Part shown: piece after piece, positions 14,801-26,715 of the stretch
Position numbering within the stretch: position 1 is the stretch's first letter
Layout of the letters: the number at the start of each line of letters is the position of its first letter
Origin: Mansonella perstans
Taxonomy: Eukaryota; Nematoda; Chromadorea; Rhabditida; Onchocercidae
Direction of reading: 5' to 3'
Length of the DNA stretch: 64,000 bases
Assembly (NCBI GenBank): GCA_037074765.1
Contig: JBAMDO010000010.1
Span: forward strand, 186,001-250,000
Translations under genes and position numbers: made by a program
The notes under the pieces: model-generated
Told to the model about the DNA's origin: nothing
Database searches by the model: none
The model's input: only the letters and a program-made list of their open reading frames with translations

Positions 14801-15538
14801 GAAACATATTTACTGCGTTAATCCAAATCTTTTACAATATTTCCAGTTGACTTTCTTCTCATTTAGCATATTGATTGGTTGTTAATTAATTACAAGCGTA
14901 GGAAAAAATTAGTATTGATTCAGATAAAATTCAGAGTTAAACGCTCAGAAATGGATATTTGATTACCAGAATGATTATGTAGGCCTTAGTGTGAAGAAAT
15001 GTCTAGGATGCTTTTGGAAACACTAGAAAATTTCGCGGATTATTAGCCTTTTAAGATAAGACGGTGCAAATCCTGATAACTTAACGAACGAATTTAATTG
15101 AATAATTTGGAGCTTGTGAGCCGTATTCGGAAAGCACTGAGATACAATGGATTGAATGATTAGGAAGTTTTTATTTCCAAATTATCAATTTCGAAAAGAT
15201 GCAAAGTGCATTAAAAGTAAATGTTGGTCTTTTATTATGGCTACTGATTACTTAAAGTTCCCGTTTTTTTCTGTTTTTATCCTAAGTTTACAGGTTTTGG
15301 TGACGGAAATGGTGGCTTAATTATCGGTTTACATCCAGTAGACGAAAGCAGTACAATGTCTAATCTAGGGCCTCACGAGAATGAAAGGCGACTGAAAATA
15401 AAACTGGAACCGGAATTGACGAATGATAAATCAGGTTCCTTACTCGAGCCAGAGCGGGAATCTAAAGGAACTTCTATCAGTAAATCAACATTAAAATTAG
15501 TGTTACCACTTACTGCTGTTTTGATCGTTCTGTTATAG
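8819..15538 (+). CDS. acn-1: Angiotensin-converting-enzyme-like protein without active site (ACN-1 type)
   Basis: Secreted or surface-bound member of peptidase family M2. Exons after the first: 9217-9459 (5' edge uncertain), 9591-9746, 9930-10088, 10269-10433, 10500-10564, 10923-11059, 11157-11305, 11433-11529, 11676-11809, 11941-12083, 12322-12514, 12699-12877, 13116-13284, 13523-13628, 14174-14300, 14441-14526, 14599-14736, 15294-15538. These sum to 2691 bases, a multiple of three. Exon 1 starts at 8819 with a signal peptide ([19 protein letters not shown]); its donor is unclear (9026 gives phase 0 and a 965-residue protein). The zinc site HExxH is replaced: the frame reads [15 protein letters not shown], and the downstream zinc Glu region reads [11 protein letters not shown]. 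So two or three metal ligands and the catalytic Glu are missing, as in C. elegans ACN-1, which is needed for moulting. After the M2 domain follow an EB/EGF-like module with spacing C-x5-C-x5-C-x4-C-x-C and a hydrophobic tail ([15 protein letters not shown]) that could signal a GPI anchor or membrane span. Confidence 0.88.
12539..12601 (+). repeat. Short tandem repeat, about 2.7 copies of an 18-25 bp unit
   Basis: In the intron 12515-12698 the motif ATAGCTTGTGTTGTACAA occurs three times, the first two separated by AAAATG. It lies close behind a splice donor and has no evident coding role. Confidence 0.8.
12974..13017 (+). repeat. Intronic duplicate of an acn-1 exon fragment
   Basis: About 44 bases here repeat the exon sequence at about 12746-12790 (start CGTTTGTATTTGGAAGCACT) with one mismatch (AAAGTACC versus AAAATACC). 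The copy keeps an open frame over its length but has no splice sites of its own. It lies inside the GC-AG intron 12878-13115, so it is probably a recent local duplication or templated insertion. Confidence 0.85.
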
Positions 15539-15990
15539 CATACCGATGGTGATATTCCAACACCGTGATTCAGGCGCAATCACTGTAAAAAGAAAAAAAT
15601 TAATTAGCTCTTGATCTTTAGCAGACCTATTTATTTTGGCTTATACTTTTCAAAAATGAAATAGTATTTTCCTATCATCCCAAATTTCGAGATTTTACGA
15701 TGGAATAGATACTATTCAGAATAGAATCACTTTTGATTTTTCTTACCTTCCATCCTCAGTAATCGTTTGTCGTACTAGTAACTAGAAAAAATATTCCGTT
15801 TAGGATGAATTCAAATATATTTGTCTTACAGAACTGTTTTTGAGGTATGAACTTTATTTTTGATTCCTACACTTTGAAAGTTCTTTTGTTTTCCGGAAGG
15901 AACAAACTTAAAGTTCAACTAATCTTGGTTATATTTTCATTACAGTTTTAATCATTGCTTTTCTGCTAACATTGACTATTTTTTCCTCCT

Positions 15991-16024
<34 letters not shown>

Positions 16025-16923
16025 TACTTATATCTGGTTGATTCAAAGAAGTTGTAAATTTGTATTTCAAATACCTTACTGTTTATTTGATACCACTATA
16101 TCAAATATTGTTACATTGACCGGAATATTTCTGAAAATTTCATAAGTTTAACTTCTCAAATTAATAACTGCAAAAATACTTCGGGTGTTAAATTTGCGTA
16201 TTTCCTTTATGTTACCTTTTGAATCACTATTCATTATCATTGTATTGTATCCTGAAACTCTGTGATGTATTGATCCGCCAAGTATATTTTGCTTTTCTCA
16301 AAATTGCTCTGGTTTTAAGTTTGGTCGGAGGGTCTTCTAAAATTGAAATTTATCATTTCACTGCTAGTGCACATTTTAAGCTCTAGACTACCACTACTAT
16401 TCACTTATCAGTTCATTATTAACCTACTAGTTTGTGTAGCAATAATGTGTAGATTTTCTTCAGAAAAATAGAACTGCAAATAAATTTATTTTCGGAATTC
16501 AAACTATCATTCAGGAACTTTGATAAAAAATTCAATTATAAATTTCTGATTGATAGCTTGAAATTAATGCTGATATGATCATTTACTAACCGCAATACAT
16601 GCATGGAAAAATGAAAGATTAATATTTAAAAAAGCGATTTTAATAATTGAATTTTAATAATTTTAAATTTAAAAATTTTAATTTTAATAAGAAACAATTA
16701 TTTTTTGCTGTTATTGTCATGCTAAAAACAATTTCCTGAAGAAAAGTTTTCAAACAACATAAGCATTCTTTAATGGAACTTTCTGAAAAGTTCCATGAAC
16801 TATTTTTATAATAAAAAAAATGCAAGCATTATGCACAAGCTTAAAATTTTAAATTATACTTCCTTTTTTTCTGGAACGGTTAAATGATTAACAAATTTTC
16901 TAGCACAAAAATTAAAGTTTCAC
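15539..16923. other. Non-coding gap with a long poly-T tract
   Basis: Contains the 3' UTR of the ACE-like gene. A poly-T run of about 34 bases lies at 15990-16023. An AT-only stretch with ATTTTAA repeats lies at 16640-16690. No coding sequence was recognised; I looked here on the minus strand for the missing C-terminal half of the potassium channel relic and did not find it. Confidence 0.5.
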
Positions 16924-17262
16924 TTCTCCCTCTGGAGTTTCACGATCGGTGATGAATTGCAGCCGAACATGAGCCTCCACCAAATGATTATCACTCATAC
17001 CACCAACGCGACGCAAAAAAAACAGAACTGATCATCCCGTAGGCATATTACTACTTTTCCGCCGTACTTATGGATTTTGAAAAAAAATCCGTTCAGAGGA
17101 AGAGTGTTCATACCAAATGCAAAGAACATGATTAGTTTTAAAGCAGTGTACCTGAAGATTTCAGCTCACTTTTTGGGTCGACAGTTTTCGCAAATACAAG
17201 ACCAACCACAAAACTTTGAATCAAAAGACCCCAAATGCGTTGAAGTTTTTCCGTGTCAAACA
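16924..17262 (-). pseudogene. Inward-rectifier K+ channel (Kir/irk) relic, TM2 to proximal C-terminal domain
   Basis: Read on the minus strand from high to low coordinates. Around 17240-17165 the frame gives LQRIWGLLIQSFVVGLVFAK and then TVDPKSELK, which fits without gaps the inner helix and the following FAK-x-x-x-P of Kir channels. A second frame at about 17070-17000 gives KYGGKVVICLRDDQFCF, matching the Kir segment FSKxAVVxLRDG. A third frame at 17000-16924 gives RRVGGMSDNHLVEAHVRLQF and ITDRETPEGE, with LVEAHVR a Kir hallmark. The pieces are separated by an in-frame TAA plus about 70 unrelated bases, and by a frameshift at a run of eight T (minus strand). No selectivity-filter exon (T-x-G-Y/F-G) was found upstream. 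At least two disablements suggest a pseudogene; homopolymer sequencing errors or unrecognised introns could explain part of it. Confidence 0.7.
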
Positions 17263-17591
17263 AAATTTAATTTTTTTTTTGAAAAAAAAAATTACTCTTA
17301 ATGAACATTTTCGTGACAAACAACAGAATTTAATTGTAAAACATAACTCTTAATTGACCTCAAATACTGCGGATCCTTTTTGGAGATATTTGTTGTAAAC
17401 ATTACAAATTTCATTTTTGGGTATTAGCTTCCATTTTTTTAACTTTTTCGTCATTTTTCATGGTAATGATGTTGGCTGTCGTTTCCCTGCCATTGCTGCC
17501 ACTGTGCGGAAACTTTCAGAAAATGCATCTAAATAGTTTTGCTTGGTAATTTTTTGTGCTCTCTTCATGAGTTTGAATTTTCATTACTTAA

Positions 17592-17790
17592 CTAAATGTA
17601 AATTTTGATAATATCTAGATGTTCCCGATAATTGTTTAAGGAATTTTTAGTCAGCACTGATTGCACACTCAAGTTCATTTCGCGTCTTTTCTTAGGCGTT
17701 CCAGTTTTACTGATTTCTGAAAATACTGGCACCGTTGGAACAAACTGATTTCTAGCAATGTTGGGACCAATTGCTCTGAAACAACTGTAA
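17592..17790 (-). pseudogene. Possible N-terminal exon of the Kir relic
   Basis: Minus-strand open segment after an acceptor-like TTATTTACAG. It reads through GTPKKRREMNLSVQ and VLTKNSLNNYREHL to a stop at 17592. The order basic cluster, then L-x-x-KN-x-x-x-N is reminiscent of the cytoplasmic N terminus of Kir channels (RRRLVxKNGxxN), and it lies on the correct side of the Kir pieces. TM1 and the pore are absent between this and 17262. The similarity is weak, and an unrelated small exon is equally possible. Confidence 0.3.
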
Positions 17791-20700
17791 ATAACAAAAT
17801 GCATGGCATTATTTTGAATTAAAAAAACTATTATTTGTTCAAAATTCCATCGCATTTTCACAATTACTTTCCAACAACACTAGTTCACTCTTAATACAAA
17901 CTGGGAATTTCCACATCATTATTCCATTTTCGTTTTTTTAGCAAGAATTTCCCGAATCATGCAATACACATATTTTTGCAACACTTGTCTTTTTTTAATT
18001 CCTGATTACTATGTTACTGTATATTTCTATCATCTTTCATAAATTCCTAAGGATGAATCATAAAATAATTTTCTCACAGAAATATAAATCCTGTATTAAC
18101 GGATAGAAAAAGGCAAAAATAAAAGGAAAGAAAGTGAATGCAAAACATTAGCTCTATTGAAATTTATCTCATTATTATCGGAAGGAGCAAAAATTCAGGA
18201 GGACGTTTATAACTGGTCCGGATAGTTTTAAATCCGCAATTTCTTTTTTCTTTTTATTTAAATGAAATTTTTTGAGAAAATCCAATTTCCTATAGCCAGT
18301 CCAGTTAACAGTTGTTATGCAGCACTGTACCGGGATATCATCAGCCAAATGAAATAATGGAAAAGTACAACGATAATATTTCTGATAGAAACATTTGAAA
18401 CAAAATAAATTACTGAAAATATAATAGGTGAAAGTGAGCAAATTGACTTAAACGAAAAAAAAATGGACAATTTAAAAGAACAATAAATATTTACGATGAT
18501 ATATCAATACTTTTGTTACAAATTTTGCTGATAAGAACTGGCGAGGATATATACCAATTCCACATTTTCACATTTCAAATGCTTGATTAATCATTTGAAA
18601 GAGATATCGCAAACAGTTCGCTGAAATACTTTATTATTACTGGTACATTCATAAATTCGACAAAAAAAAAAATAATTGGTGCTTTTTATTTTTGATGGAT
18701 TGCAAATTATATAGGCGTGTATTAAAACATTTTAAAAAAATAAAAATTGATAGTTAAGGTAGTTTAACTGAAATGAAGAAGCAACCTTGATTGTGAAAAT
18801 CAGAATGAACTGGAAGTGTAATAAACATCATTTGTTTTGTTATTATATCAGTTTTACCGCATTATCAATAATGATTAATTAATTGCTAGTCTTGTCATTC
18901 CATTCGCTCTACCTTTTTTAATTACCCTCGCAATTTTCTTTTAACTACCTTTCTCATCAAAAAAAAAATTTTTCTCATCAAATTTCCCAGCTCCCCTAAG
19001 TAATTCTACAAAAAAAAAACACTTGAATTTAAAAATTTTTTTTTAAATACCCGAAGTTTTCAAATATAAGCAAACAATAGTGCATCAGCGAAGGACAATA
19101 TCCATTACCAGTCATATTCTTGGCTTACCATCTGTAATTGCTGGATTTGAAATTTGATCTTCTGAACTACTAAGAAAATGGATAAAAATCTAAATTTTCA
19201 TTACCATAATTAGGCCAAACTTTAATATTATATCAAAAAAAAGAAAGTTTTAAGCAGTTTTTTTTTTTTTTTTTAAATTCAAATCTTGTTCATCCTTTCT
19301 CTTTATCTCTTTGCAAAACTTTCATTCGTTGTTATAGAAAAAATAATTTAATTATTTAAAGCATTAGATATGTTTATCTTGTGACAGCTATAAGCTAAAA
19401 AAATTTGTCGGAAGAACTAATATTTACAGTTTAATCTCAAAATGTGTAGCGACCAATTATTAGGATCTCCTAGTTTTCCATTTTTCTCTTCAGTATTTTT
19501 CAATATCCTCATTGCTTAATTGAAAAGTTGATAAATTTATTCTTCAATTTCAACACCACTTTATCATTAATATTCGTTCAAAAAATCGTTTTAACATAAA
19601 GCTTAGGAAAAAATACATTCATTTCGTAATTGAGTAATTTCATCTTTTTGTAATTTTGAACTAACCTTTAACGAATTGTTGTAAAGTAACGCTGAACGAA
19701 TCATCGTTCATCATGATTTGTTTTTTTTTCATTATTATTTAATTATACTTATTACAATTAAGGAGATAAATTAGAAAGTGATAAGAGTGTTAAAAAGAGA
19801 AAAGTTTAACTTCTCCAACTATTTTCGCAAAGAAATAAAATTTTACTATTGCCGTAAATCATTCATAATATAGCAACTGATCAATTTTCCTGCACATGCA
19901 AATGACCAAACCAAAATCAAGCGGAAAAGTTTGTCATATTTCGGAAAAAAATGAAGCAGTAATGATCATTAATGAAAAAATAGAGCAAAGATCTAGTGAA
20001 AAGGATAAAGGTTTAGACTTGCTGATTTAAGATTAATTTTGAAAAGCTATGAGAAAAGGAAGAAAAAAAATGAGGATAAGAAAAATTCATTAGCTCAATT
20101 TATAAGAAAAATAGGTTCAATTTGAGACCAGCTATATAGAAAAGAAAAAAAAAAAACACGATAAGCTATGACGAAAAAAAAGATTGAACGAAAACTTGAT
20201 TTGAGATTGATAATGATCAATGAATGACTAGTGCTGTAAATACGAAGAGCTTACATTCCTGGATGTTTCAAGCAAATCAAAAATCTATACCTGCATGCTT
20301 AAATTAGATTATTGAGACTTATTGAGATCGAAAGCTTATTCGACACTTACTGAACTGGAATAATTTGGCTATTCATCTCTTTGAAAAGATTCTTTACAAG
20401 AAACTGTACGATGTACTGCATGTTTGCCATATAGTTCTGCCATTATTGGGAGATGTAAATGTTTGGAAACAGTTCAAATGACTAGTTACCCAAAAAATTT
20501 CTATATTCTTACGGTAATTTGTGCAGTTGAAAGAAGAAAAATGCATCATTTTAGCAGCAATAAACTAATGAATCGAATCAAACAACTGTTGTTTACAAAT
20601 AATGAAATGAGAAATTATAAGGAAGCCAATAATATATAACAGTAATTGTTAATGGCTTATCGGGTTGAGCTTGAAAATTTTTTTCGAATATGTAGCTTTA

Positions 20701-23700
20701 AAATCTTTGAAATAGTGTCTATAGATGCAAGCAATTGATGCAAATCAATTTATTAAAAATTGTACAAAAAAAGTTCATATAACTAAATCTGACATAGTAA
20801 TTCAAATTAAAATGGAACCAGAATATTCAACATAAAACTTTTCTAATTAACATAATCTTCCTGATTTTCTATTCTCTGCTACCACCCTCTTCCATATTCA
20901 TGTGGAAAGTTTAGCTAAATGTATGTATCTAGCAGATAATGAAATAACTATTTGCTTTAGGAAAGAAGTAGAGAGTTAAGTGGGAATAAGACAAGAAAAA
21001 AAATGAAGCCTCAAAAAATGATGCATTAGTAAATTTAACAAAAATTTATTTTTGACTTTAGACTATTAAGATCTGATAATGTTAATTATATTTTTTAAAT
21101 CAATCCAAAAACGTCAAATCATGCAAAACGCCCATGTCACATTGCTGTTCTAATTAACATTTATTTTTACGACATCTTCTTTAGGAGCTAATACAACCAA
21201 GCAGTACTGTTGAAATGAGTCTATGTAAGCCGATTTTATCAAGATCTAAAGACATCGTCAGCATAATTAATCCATGCTTCATCACTACTTATATTCCATA
21301 CCCATAAAATATTTTAAAATACCATATGATTATACTTGCATTGGTTTGTTTTGTCTTAACATACTTGCTGCTTTATCATGAACAGATCAAAGGTTCATGG
21401 ACATTTTTACGCCAACATGATTCGACAGTACTCGGGAATTGATATTCCTCATATTATGGTAAGAATTAAAGTATTAACGCTTCAAGTTTATTAAAAAAGC
21501 AGCAAAAAAAAAAATTATAACAAACAGATAGCTGCGATATTAGATCCAAGAGAATAATCCACAATATATTTTGTAGTATGTAGCCCTCCTAAAGAATGTA
21601 AAAAAACTTTTTCTTTCTCTTGATATTTTTGTTAAGCATTGTCGGACAAAATGGTTGTTGAAATGGATGCTACTTCATTTCAAAAGGTTATTGCGGTATG
21701 CGTATGTTTATATGCGTGCATGTAGTATGTACGTATGCGTATATCTATGTATTAATGTATGCATGTACATATGTCACGGCCAATATTTCATCTTTCAAAT
21801 CAATGAAATATTATAACTTTGAAAACAAATAGCAGTAAAAAAGATAACAGAAGTCTTTCTGTTATTGCATTGAAATATTTTTTGTTTTGCTTTTATTCAT
21901 GAAAAAAAATTAATGCTAAATTTTAGAATGAAACATTTTGAATATTACAATTTCACTATTATACTATATATCACTCACTCCCTGATCTTTAGAATGTTTA
22001 CAGACATGTTGAATTAAATTGACCAATTGTAAACAAATGGAATTAATTGCTGCGTTTGACGAAAACAAATTAAATTAAATTAAAATTACATTAGAAATCG
22101 GACATATGGAGTCATCTACATCTACTAACATCTGTTCAAGAACTAATTTTAACCTAATGGCTATTTGTCCATTATGTTGCAGAATGGTCGCAGTTTGTTT
22201 AATTGAATTTGCAACTTGTTGCTTTTCTGATCATTGCAATCATCTCTCGAATTATCTTTCGTTGTTTCTGAAATCTTCAACTATATGTAGAAAATCATGA
22301 ATTTATAATTAAATTCGACATTACCAATTTGATAATTGCTAAGAAAAACATTTTACCACTAACAGTCAATTTTTAAGCTTCATTCCTATACAACAAAAAA
22401 GAAAAAAAATTTATTCAGCCATGCTTTGGAGAAGACAAGAAGTAATCTAAAGCCATTCCTCAGTGAAAAGTCAAACCTGAAATCAAAAGAAGTATTGCTA
22501 GAAGAAAAGTGGATGGATGACAGGGAGCACTTTTTTTGAAAAATCATAAAATCAACAAATTGAAAATTTGAAAAAAAAGACAGAATAACCCAAGTAGAAC
22601 GGTCGTAATTCTTTTTATAAATCTTCCAACTTGTCACTTTCTTTTGTTTTCAATTTTAGAATTTTTCAGGATTATTTAGCAAAAGATTTTACTTACATTT
22701 TAGGCTTTAAACGATGCCGGAGTAATAACGAAAATATTGGTTTATCTCATCATTTCTTTTTAATTTTACATTGTTGAAATAGGCAAGACGAAAATTAATT
22801 TATTTAATGCAGCTTTGATTAAATAAATTTGGATAAATGTTATGATTAACCAGCATAAAATTAATTAATCAATTTTCTTTTTAAATTCTAAAAAAATGAA
22901 GGGTCGTTTTTTCTACCCGATAATTTGGTGACAATTGGTGCAACAAAATAAGAACATTCGAGTGACATTTTTAATAGAGCGTTTTTTTTCTCCCTGAATT
23001 TTTATTGCGAGATAATCACACGAAGAACGTTATATTATTATGTTTTCACGATATTTTCTGGATTGCTATTTTTCAAGATTTATATTTTATAAAAACAACA
23101 CATGCAAATATCTTATATTATATTGGTAACATTTATTTGAAAAAAAAAAAAAAAAAATGGAAATTTAAAATTGCATGGAGAAATTGCTATACCGAATTGT
23201 TTAAATACAGTTTTTATTTTGTAATTTAGCCTATGATGTTAAAAAATAAAACTTTCATCTTCAAGGAAAGTGCATTTCACAAAGTGAGTCAGCGACATTC
23301 ATATAAAATTCAACTCGAAAAATCTATTGATTTCCTTACTGTTTTGCATTGCTATCATTTGTAAAATTTTGTTTGACATTTTATGTGTGCGGTTGCATAT
23401 TTTTCCCATTCCTACGGGTACATGAAGAAGATACCCATTGTTAAATGTTAAAAAAAAATTTCCAGTAAATTAGAGTGCAGTAAAATACAGCATATGAAAT
23501 ACCCATCCTATTAGCTGAGTTTTTTTTTTTAGATTTCTTTTTACTCTGCCTTTTATCTCGGGAATCATCTTTCTTCTGGCTTAATATCATTTGGAGATTT
23601 TGCCATTAACTATAAACTTATTTATTTGCTAGAATGCTATTAAATTTAAAAAATAAAAGATTATTATCACAAATTACTTAGATTACAGCAGCATATGACA

Positions 23701-26355
23701 AGAGCATTTTCAAATTAAATTTTATTGGGCGCAAATCGTTTTTAAATTTCAGCCTGCATGGCATCATTAGCTGCAAAAAGTTGTACAAATGTGCCATATA
23801 AATAAATAATAACAAGTTTCTTTTTTTTAAACAGTAAATTTGAATTCATTCATATTCTCGTTGTCGTAAAAGACAATGTGAGGAAATTTATTGATCATAA
23901 TTAATAATCCGGTTATTTTGTATGCTGAAATCATTAATATATTCTTGAAATGAAAAAAATCACATAGTAATATTTCTTTCATAAATTTACATCAAATATG
24001 ACTTGCTAAAAAATAATTTTTGATTTATACAAATAAATTAACAACAACAACAACAGAAAAAAAATTGATATAGAAATTTTTATTCGAATTAAATTATATG
24101 GAATTAATCACTTTATTGTTTTATCATTTAAACGTAATCTAGACGTGAACAATTTTCGGTATATTTCAAAGATGTAATATTTATTCTAATTGCTACAATT
24201 ATATTTCATAAGTGAACTAATTGAAATTGACCTGATTGTTTAGCTAGATGTAAATATTAGAAATATCACTCTTTATCCATCTAACGAATACAGTAAACAA
24301 TAATTTTTTTTGAGCTAAACAAAAAAAAAAAAAAACTAAAATAACGAATTGAAATTTGCAATCATTTGGTCTGATTAATTGTCGAATCTATCGGATTTAT
24401 CAATTCTCGCATCACTCTGATTGATTTGCACAACGAAATTTTTTCGGTAATAATCTGTATAGCAATTTCTTCATCCCGAATCTCTCCATTCATGCATATC
24501 TCCCTGCTTTTTTGCATCCTTTCCACTCTTCCAGTATTTTTATCATCCCAGTGCCTTCTTCCTCTCTGCACTCATTCTATCTGAAGCTAATCAATAATTC
24601 ATTGCTACGAATTCCTTTTGATATTTTTCTTTACAGTTTTTTTTTTTCCAAAGATTCATTATCAAACAAGTTGTTTTTCCCATTGCTCTCGAATGCGTAA
24701 CACATCTCTCAGTGCTTTCTTCAAGATTCCTATACATGCGTAATACTTTTTGATAACGATTGTTAAATGATCAAAGCATTTCCGCTTTGATGCGTTGATT
24801 TACGTCAACTTTTTATTTTTGTATTTGGCTCGTTTGCTTCCATCTTTTGTATGTTTTTCAAATTAGTATGATATGTGATTATTTCTCACTCAAATATATG
24901 CTAAATTGTTCGCAAAAATTCTTAAAATCCCTTATTATACATATCATATGTAATGATATTTTCAAAATTATCCAAAAATTTCCCTACTAATAATTATTTT
25001 ACTCCTCAAATTTTTACTTTAAATATTTTTATAATTGAGAAGCAAAGGAAAAAAAAAAAAAATATTTTGATTAATTTATATATATTTTCAATACTTGATT
25101 AAATTCAGGAAAAAATTTATCAAGTGAAAAAAAAAAAGAAAACAAAGTACTGATGATGGATGATAAGATGATAAAAATGCGAATGACTAAAAAATTTTTT
25201 CAGTTTAAAATTAATTCCCATGATTACGATCTTTCTTTTTTTTTTTTTTTGCAAAAAATCTTTATCTGTTGTGATCACAATTACAGTTATTATCAATACA
25301 ATGAGAAGGAGATATTTGGATGTAGAACTGAACAGCTCAATTAATTAATTAATTGGTTAATTAATTGTCTTCTTTCTGCTTTCGTCTCACCCTCTTCTTC
25401 ATCCATCTTTCGTAAATTTTATCACAGTCAATTAAGACATCATTATTTTTTTCCCTCATTCTTTTTTTTTTTTTCTTCATTTCATTTCGTTTTGCTACAA
25501 AAATTTCTTCTTTCTTATCTGAGATTACATTTTAACAGATTGATTAGAGGCCATTTCTAAATATTAATTTGTCATGATAATCTTTTATTCTTTCAAACAT
25601 TCATCTATCTTAAATCACTAATAAATTCTCTAAAAAAATTTATTGGAATTCTAAAAAATAGGAATTTACGAATTTAAGAATTTAGAAACCTATCATTCAT
25701 TTAATATATTTTGTATGTGTGTGCGTATGGTTTTTTTTTTTTTTTTCACTTATATTTTTCTTTTGATATCTTATGTTTAGTTTTTTTTTTTTTTTTTTTA
25801 ATGTTTTCGATTAATAATTTAACAAACAATAATTAATTGGAAACAATTATTTTTGCATTTCATTCATTAATATATAAAATTTAATTCTCATTTAAAAAAA
25901 AAAAAATTTCCAAAATTATTTTTTTTTAATTTGCACAAAAAAAAAAAAAAAAATCTGAAGAAAACAATACCTTTTAATATAGCATGTAGACACAGACACT
26001 GACATCATCTAACTAGAACATCAAAGATCACATTTGTAATCAATCAATATGCTGTGCCTTGTTGTTATCACGTGAACTTCCTGATCTATTTTGTTGTTTT
26101 GCTATTTAGTTAAAAATTAATTAGTAAAAATATTTTTCATTTTTCTGTTTACGTAATAAATGGGAAACATGTTAAGACAATGACAAATTTGATCCTTATT
26201 TAAATGAACAATATGAACAGAGATTACTTTCAAAAACAAGTTACAATTATTTGTTATTGTTTCCTTTTTTTTTTTTTTTTAATTTCATTTAATTTAACTT
26301 GTTCCGTTCGTTAAAATTTGTTTTAATCATACAAACATATAAAAACATTTCCTCC

Positions 26356-26359
26356 TCTA

Positions 26360-26397
<38 letters not shown>
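26356..26397 (+). repeat. (CT)n microsatellite
   Basis: About 20 perfect CT units preceded by CCTCCTCTATCC. It is about 100 bases upstream of the larger TG-type microsatellite. Confidence 0.95.
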
Positions 26398-26400
<3 letters not shown>

Positions 26401-26498
26401 GCAACATTGATAGACTAAAGCAGGAGTCCAGAACGAAAAGACACAGGATTATAATGTCATCATTTGTTGAAATCCACTGCACTTGTTTGTGTGCATTT

Positions 26499-26715
26499 GC
26501 TATGTGTATATGTGTTCATGTGTGTATACGTGTGTATGCGTCTATATGCGTGTGTATGTGTGTATATACGTGTATATGCGTGTGTATGCGTGTATGTGTG
26601 TATGTGTGCATGTGTGCATGTGTGTATGTGTGTATGTGTGTTTATGTGTTTATGTGTATATGTGTTTATGTATATGTGTGTTTATGTGTATGTGTGTTTA
26701 TGTGTTTATTGTGTG
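26499..26715 (+). repeat. TG/TATG compound microsatellite
   Basis: About 215 bases built from TGTGTA, TGTGCA, TATGCG and TGTTTA units. All three forward frames are open and produce Val/Cys/Met/Tyr-rich peptides, which is a composition effect and not coding evidence. Confidence 0.95.
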
